Below, in pieces: positions 23,319 to 23,457 of a DNA stretch of 23,457 bases. Origin of the DNA: JAMXLO01 sp041487355. Its GTDB lineage: Bacteria; Pseudomonadota; Alphaproteobacteria; Acetobacterales; Acetobacteraceae. The notes under the pieces were generated by a model. The model was given only the letters and a program-made list of their open reading frames with translations, ran no database searches and had not been told where the DNA came from. Made by a program: the position numbers and the translations under genes. How positions within the stretch are numbered: the stretch's first letter is position 1; each line of letters begins with the position of its first letter. The DNA is taken from NCBI GenBank assembly GCA_041487355.1, contig JBGPND010000064.1, forward strand, positions 1 through 23,457. Direction: 5' to 3'.

Positions 23319-23457
23319 GGTTCTTCGCTGTTATGTGTGGGTAGTAACGGCTTCAGGCAGCCGGGTTGATGTCGAGTTTGCCGGCCAGCAGATAGACCAT
23401 GGCCTTGAGGTTTCGGATTGAGCGGTAGCCGCGAGCCTTGGCCTTGGCGGCCTGCAC
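23319..23457 (-). mobile_element. end of an ISL3-type insertion sequence
   Basis: The element enters from the right edge; only its transposase-3' end is in view. The terminal sequence GGTTCTTCGCTGTTATGTG resembles ISL3-family ends (G-rich start, TCTTCG/TCTTTG). It begins exactly where the ATPase reading loses family likeness. The extent and the second end are unknown. Confidence 0.7.
23353..23457 (-). CDS. ISL3-family transposase, C-terminal fragment
   Basis: The 34 codons before the TGA at 23353-23355 read VQAAKAKARGYRSIRNLKA then MVYLLAGKLDINPAA. This matches the closing segment of ISL3 transposases (K-x-R-A-R-G-Y/F-R, then a hydrophobic strand and AGKL). The rest of the gene lies past the window edge. 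The family call rests on this short tail and on the neighbouring IS end, so it is good but not certain. Confidence 0.72.
   Translation of the reverse strand: MQAAKAKARGYRSIRNLKAMVYLLAGKLDINPAA

Noticed and set aside
1..23457. A composite transposon bounded by the left and right IS remnants
   Set aside because: The left remnant is IS4-type and the right one ISL3-type; different families cannot act as paired ends.

Overview
The window reads as chromosome of a GC-rich, free-living heterotrophic proteobacterium. The gene styles point to an alphaproteobacterium, possibly Acetobacteraceae or another Rhodospirillales lineage: many SDRs, LLM-class oxidoreductases, CoA-transferases and FAH-family enzymes, an Flp pilin, and short dispersed palindromes typical of that class. 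This assignment is inference; no rRNA, tRNA or other marker is present.

Layout. 1-694: 3' part of a frameshifted IS4-type transposase gene, followed by a dispersed repeat. 761-3925 (+): tight operon of two unrelated LLM-type oxidoreductases and an SDR. 3935-3992: perfect hairpin between convergent genes. 3996-4784 (-): surE. 4853-8359 (+): amidohydrolase, acyl-CoA ligase and FAS1/MaoC-type dehydratase, tightly packed. 8415-11715 (-): operon of class III CoA-transferase, enoyl-CoA hydratase, small cupin and FAH-family hydrolase. 11785-12675 (-) and 12776-13174 (+): divergent alpha/beta hydrolase and PPOX-type flavin/F420 oxidoreductase. 13331-13501: orphan Flp pilin. 13541-15439: divergent SDR and aldo/keto reductase. 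15440-15826: non-coding, packed with REP-like repeats. 15827-17569 (-): uppP and a TauD-type dioxygenase. 17637-19316 (+): CDF metal exporter and an SDR lacking the usual tyrosine. 19317-20083 (-): GNAT and the tail of a truncated amidohydrolase. 20132-20749 (-): unknown membrane protein. 20941-21963 (+): sulfotransferase-like protein. 21963-22159: MITE-like palindromic element. 22188-22584 (-): a frameshifted coiled-coil gene that single-frame ORF calling misses. 23048-23318: start of an OLD-like AAA ATPase cut by the end of an ISL3-type insertion sequence that runs off the window.

How it works together. From 761 to about 13174 nearly every gene is a small-molecule catabolic enzyme: monooxygenases, dehydrogenase, CoA activation by two routes (AMP ligase and CoA-transferase), hydratases, C-C or ester hydrolases, cupin. 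This looks like a dispersed CoA-dependent degradation pathway for an unidentified carboxylic, aromatic or alicyclic substrate. No regulator or transporter lies inside it. The right-hand 3 kb is accessory in character: repeats, a broken small gene, and a lower-GC ATPase gene interrupted by an IS.
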